This document shows, in pieces, positions 23,184-25,011 of a stretch of 25,011 bases of DNA. Position 1 is the first letter of the stretch, and the number at the start of each line of letters is the position of its first letter. Made by a program: the position numbers and the translations under genes. The notes beneath the pieces were generated by a model. That model searched no databases. It was not told where the DNA came from and saw nothing but the letters and a program-made list of their open reading frames with translations. Origin of the DNA: Kiritimatiellia bacterium (GTDB lineage Bacteria > Verrucomicrobiota > Kiritimatiellia > RFP12 > UBA1067); assembly GCA_024405255.1 (NCBI GenBank), contig JAKSOY010000036.1, forward strand, positions 1-25,011, in the 5' to 3' direction.

Positions 23184-25011
23184 TGCAGCAGACTCTTCTG
23201 CTGGAGCGTCTGGCGTTCCTGCGCCTGACGCTGCAGCATCTGAAGGACCGGCGTTGCGATGCGGAGGAGCTCCTTGTCGGTTTCGAGTTGCTGAATCATC
23301 ATCTCGCGGTTCGCCTGAAGCGCGCGGAAGACGGCGCTCTGCGCTTCCTGCATGTGGCCGAGAGCATCCTGCGCCTTGGCCATCTTGATCCAGGCAAGGG
23401 CGTCCTGCGGCTGAATGGCCAGGTAGCCGTTGAGCGGGTCGATGGCTTCGGCGTTGAGACCGCCCTCGATGAGGATGGAGACGAGGTCGAGGCGATAGCG
23501 CGGATCGAGGTTTTCCGGCATGCGGGCCAAGGCGCGCTTCATGGTCGTCGCCGCATCGCCGCGCTGGCCGCAGGACGAGTAGAGGTGGGCCGCGAGGTAG
23601 AGCACGTCAAAGTCGTCGGCATCGGGAAGGGCGAGCGTCTTGCGTACATTGGCAAGGGCCTGGCCGTCCTGTCCGATCGAGTGATAGCACTGTGCGAGCG
23701 TGATACTGTCACGCGCGTTGAGCGGCGCCTTGGCGGCTTTGGCCTTGAAGGTTTCGATCTGCGCGGAGACGTCCTGCAGCTTCTTCACGTAACGGCGCAG
23801 CTGGGTCGTACGCGTGTTGTTGGGGTCCACGCGGTCGGTGTAGTCCAGCAGGTCGTTGATGGCGTCCCAGCGGCGCAGGGGCATCAGCACTTCCTGGATG
23901 TAGCGGAAGGTCGCCTCGGGCGAGGCCGGGTAGAGGAGCACCGCTTCGCGGAACGCCTGGTCGGCCATCGAATAGATGCCGCTATGCGAGTAGAGGCCCG
24001 CGATGGCGGCACGGAGCTTCGAGAAGCTCTTCTGGGCCGGGAAGTCGCGGCGGAAGGCCGGATCGCGCAGCAGGCGGCGCTGGTACCAATCCCAGAATTC
24101 CATGTCGTTCTTCACGATGTCGCCATTGAGGGCGTTGGGATCCTTGTTGATCTTCATGATCAGGCCGTGCGGCGTGAGGTAGGGGTACATCCACTGGATG
24201 ACATACGACTCCTCGACGTAGAAGGCGTGGCGCAGGCGTTCGTGGTCGAACATCATCTTCGTCAGCACGCCGTTGATTTCCATCACGCCCAGTGCGCCGG
24301 TGACCTGCACGCGGCCGTTCTCGATCTTGAGGTCGGCATTGGCCTGGCGCTTGCCGCTCTGCACTTCCGAGACGTAGATGTTGAACGATTCGGCGGAATC
24401 TTCCTTGGACGGAATCCAGATCTCGTCGCCGTAGAGGTCGCGTTCGACGGACATGTAGGTGTCGTCCGCCAAGGCGTTCTGCGTGATGAGGTAGACGTCA
24501 GGACGCACATTCGCCGAGTAGATCATGTAGGTCGGCACGAAACGGCCCGGATCGGTGCCGCCGAAGAAGATGGCATGCGGTTCCATCTCGGCCGGCCATT
24601 GCGGGTTCGGCAGCGGCTCTTCGTCCTTCGAGAGTTCCTCGCGGATGGCGTTCGCGCCGCGCAGCTGGTAGTTGCCGAACTGCCAGCCGAAGGTGTGTCC
24701 GTTCTGTTCGGCCGAACCCATCGCGAACACGAGCTTGCCGTTCGTGTAGTTTTCGTAGATCGGGATCAGCGCCACGCAGGCGGCCGCCACGCACAGACCG
24801 CCGAAGACGGCCTTTTCGATCGTCTGATTGGTTGACGGTTCGATTCCCTGCTCGTTGGCCTTGCGTGCGAGAATCAGCTTGAGCAGGCGGTTTGCGACGA
24901 GCAGACCCACCGCGAGACCGTAGCCGATCCAGAGCGAGAACATGCCGTGCGACGAAATGAACTTCACCTTCTGGATGAAGCCGTCCTGGATGTCGCCCTT
25001 GACGCCCGCGA
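23180..25011 (-). CDS. Partial DUF2723-type membrane/TPR protein (C-terminal part)
   Basis: The frame is open to the right edge with plausible residues before the GTG at 24967 (GVKGDIQDGFIQKVKFISSHG), so the gene begins outside the window. The visible 610 residues start with two hydrophobic helices (MFSLWIGYGLAVGLLVANRLL and KAVFGGLCVAAACVALIPIY). A soluble part follows: NYQLRGANAI, PHAIFFGGTDPGRFVPTYMIYSANVRPDVYLITQNAL. That pattern, a negative spacing to a RPDV-containing strand, is typical of the C-terminal half of DUF2723/TMEM260-like O-mannosyltransferase relatives. TPR-like helices fill about 340-560 (LRAAIAGLYSHSGIYSMADQAF, DSITLAQCYHSIGQDGQAL and others), and a Gln-rich coil ends the protein (QMLQRQAQERQTLQQ). 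Cotranscribed with the GT39-like gene. Probably moves or reads sugars at the membrane; that is inference. Confidence 0.78.
   Translation of the reverse strand, partial: AGVKGDIQDGFIQKVKFISSHGMFSLWIGYGLAVGLLVANRLLKLILARKANEQGIEPSTNQTIEKAVFGGLCVAAACVALIPIYENYTNGKLVFAMGSAEQNGHTFGWQFGNYQLRGANAIREELSKDEEPLPNPQWPAEMEPHAIFFGGTDPGRFVPTYMIYSANVRPDVYLITQNALADDTYMSVERDLYGDEIWIPSKEDSAESFNIYVSEVQSGKRQANADLKIENGRVQVTGALGVMEINGVLTKMMFDHERLRHAFYVEESYVIQWMYPYLTPHGLIMKINKDPNALNGDIVKNDMEFWDWYQRRLLRDPAFRRDFPAQKSFSKLRAAIAGLYSHSGIYSMADQAFREAVLLYPASPEATFRYIQEVLMPLRRWDAINDLLDYTDRVDPNNTRTTQLRRYVKKLQDVSAQIETFKAKAAKAPLNARDSITLAQCYHSIGQDGQALANVRKTLALPDADDFDVLYLAAHLYSSCGQRGDAATTMKRALARMPENLDPRYRLDLVSILIEGGLNAEAIDPLNGYLAIQPQDALAWIKMAKAQDALGHMQEAQSAVFRALQANREMMIQQLETDKELLRIATPVLQMLQRQAQERQTLQQKSLLQ

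Noticed and set aside
23177..24835. A 552-codon open frame on the plus strand
   Set aside because: Antisense shadow of the DUF2723-type gene; the minus-strand frame has membrane helices and TPR repeats.

Overview
The window reads as a chromosomal segment of a GC-rich, Gram-negative (lpxD-bearing) glycan-degrading bacterium. The mix of a Tat-exported lipoprotein Gfo/Idh/MocA oxidoreductase, secreted GH27/GH92/GH106-type hydrolases, an FAD oxidoreductase with carbohydrate-binding modules, DUF2723-type membrane proteins and a REP/RAYT element suits the Planctomycetes-Verrucomicrobia-Chlamydiae group. Gut Kiritimatiellota is my best guess. That placement is inference from gene content; there is no rRNA gene in the window.

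Layout. Positions 1-417 are the 3' end of a small membrane-protein gene, with base composition less GC-rich than the rest. Positions 418-1315 are mostly non-coding: a possible ~100-nt small RNA (extended -10 at 767-775, strong intrinsic terminator at 855-881), three REP-like palindromes (893-1040), and a C-rich 21-nt tandem repeat (1119-1181). Positions 1316-2299 encode a REP-associated tyrosine (Y1/HUH) transposase with two further REP palindromes inside its reading frame and what looks like a DprA/Smf-like domain fused at its C-terminus. This REP/RAYT unit is the most unusual object in the window. Positions 2349-4074 are a self-contained transcription unit (promoter, Tat-lipoprotein oxidoreductase, terminator).

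Positions 4112-8304 form a tightly packed run: lpxD (lipid A acyltransferase), a YggS-family PLP protein, an unrecognised exported protein and a cytoplasmic GH20-type hexosaminidase. Positions 8308-21554 are a run of five large exported proteins on the plus strand: GH27 alpha-galactosidase with NPCBM and Ig-like modules, FAD-dependent oxidoreductase, GH92 alpha-mannosidase-like enzyme (apparently on a leaderless transcript), GH106-like alpha-L-rhamnosidase, and a thioredoxin-like/transglutaminase-like/discoidin fusion protein. Together they look like an extracytoplasmic programme for dismantling alpha-galactose-, alpha-mannose- and rhamnose-bearing glycans. No SusC/SusD pair, transporter or sulfatase is seen beside them.

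Positions 21555-25011 are on the minus strand. They carry a GT39/Agl23-like polytopic glycosyltransferase and, upstream of it and overlapping by 4 nt, the C-terminal part of a DUF2723-type membrane/TPR protein that runs off the right edge. The plus-strand and minus-strand blocks meet with their stop codons directly abutting.
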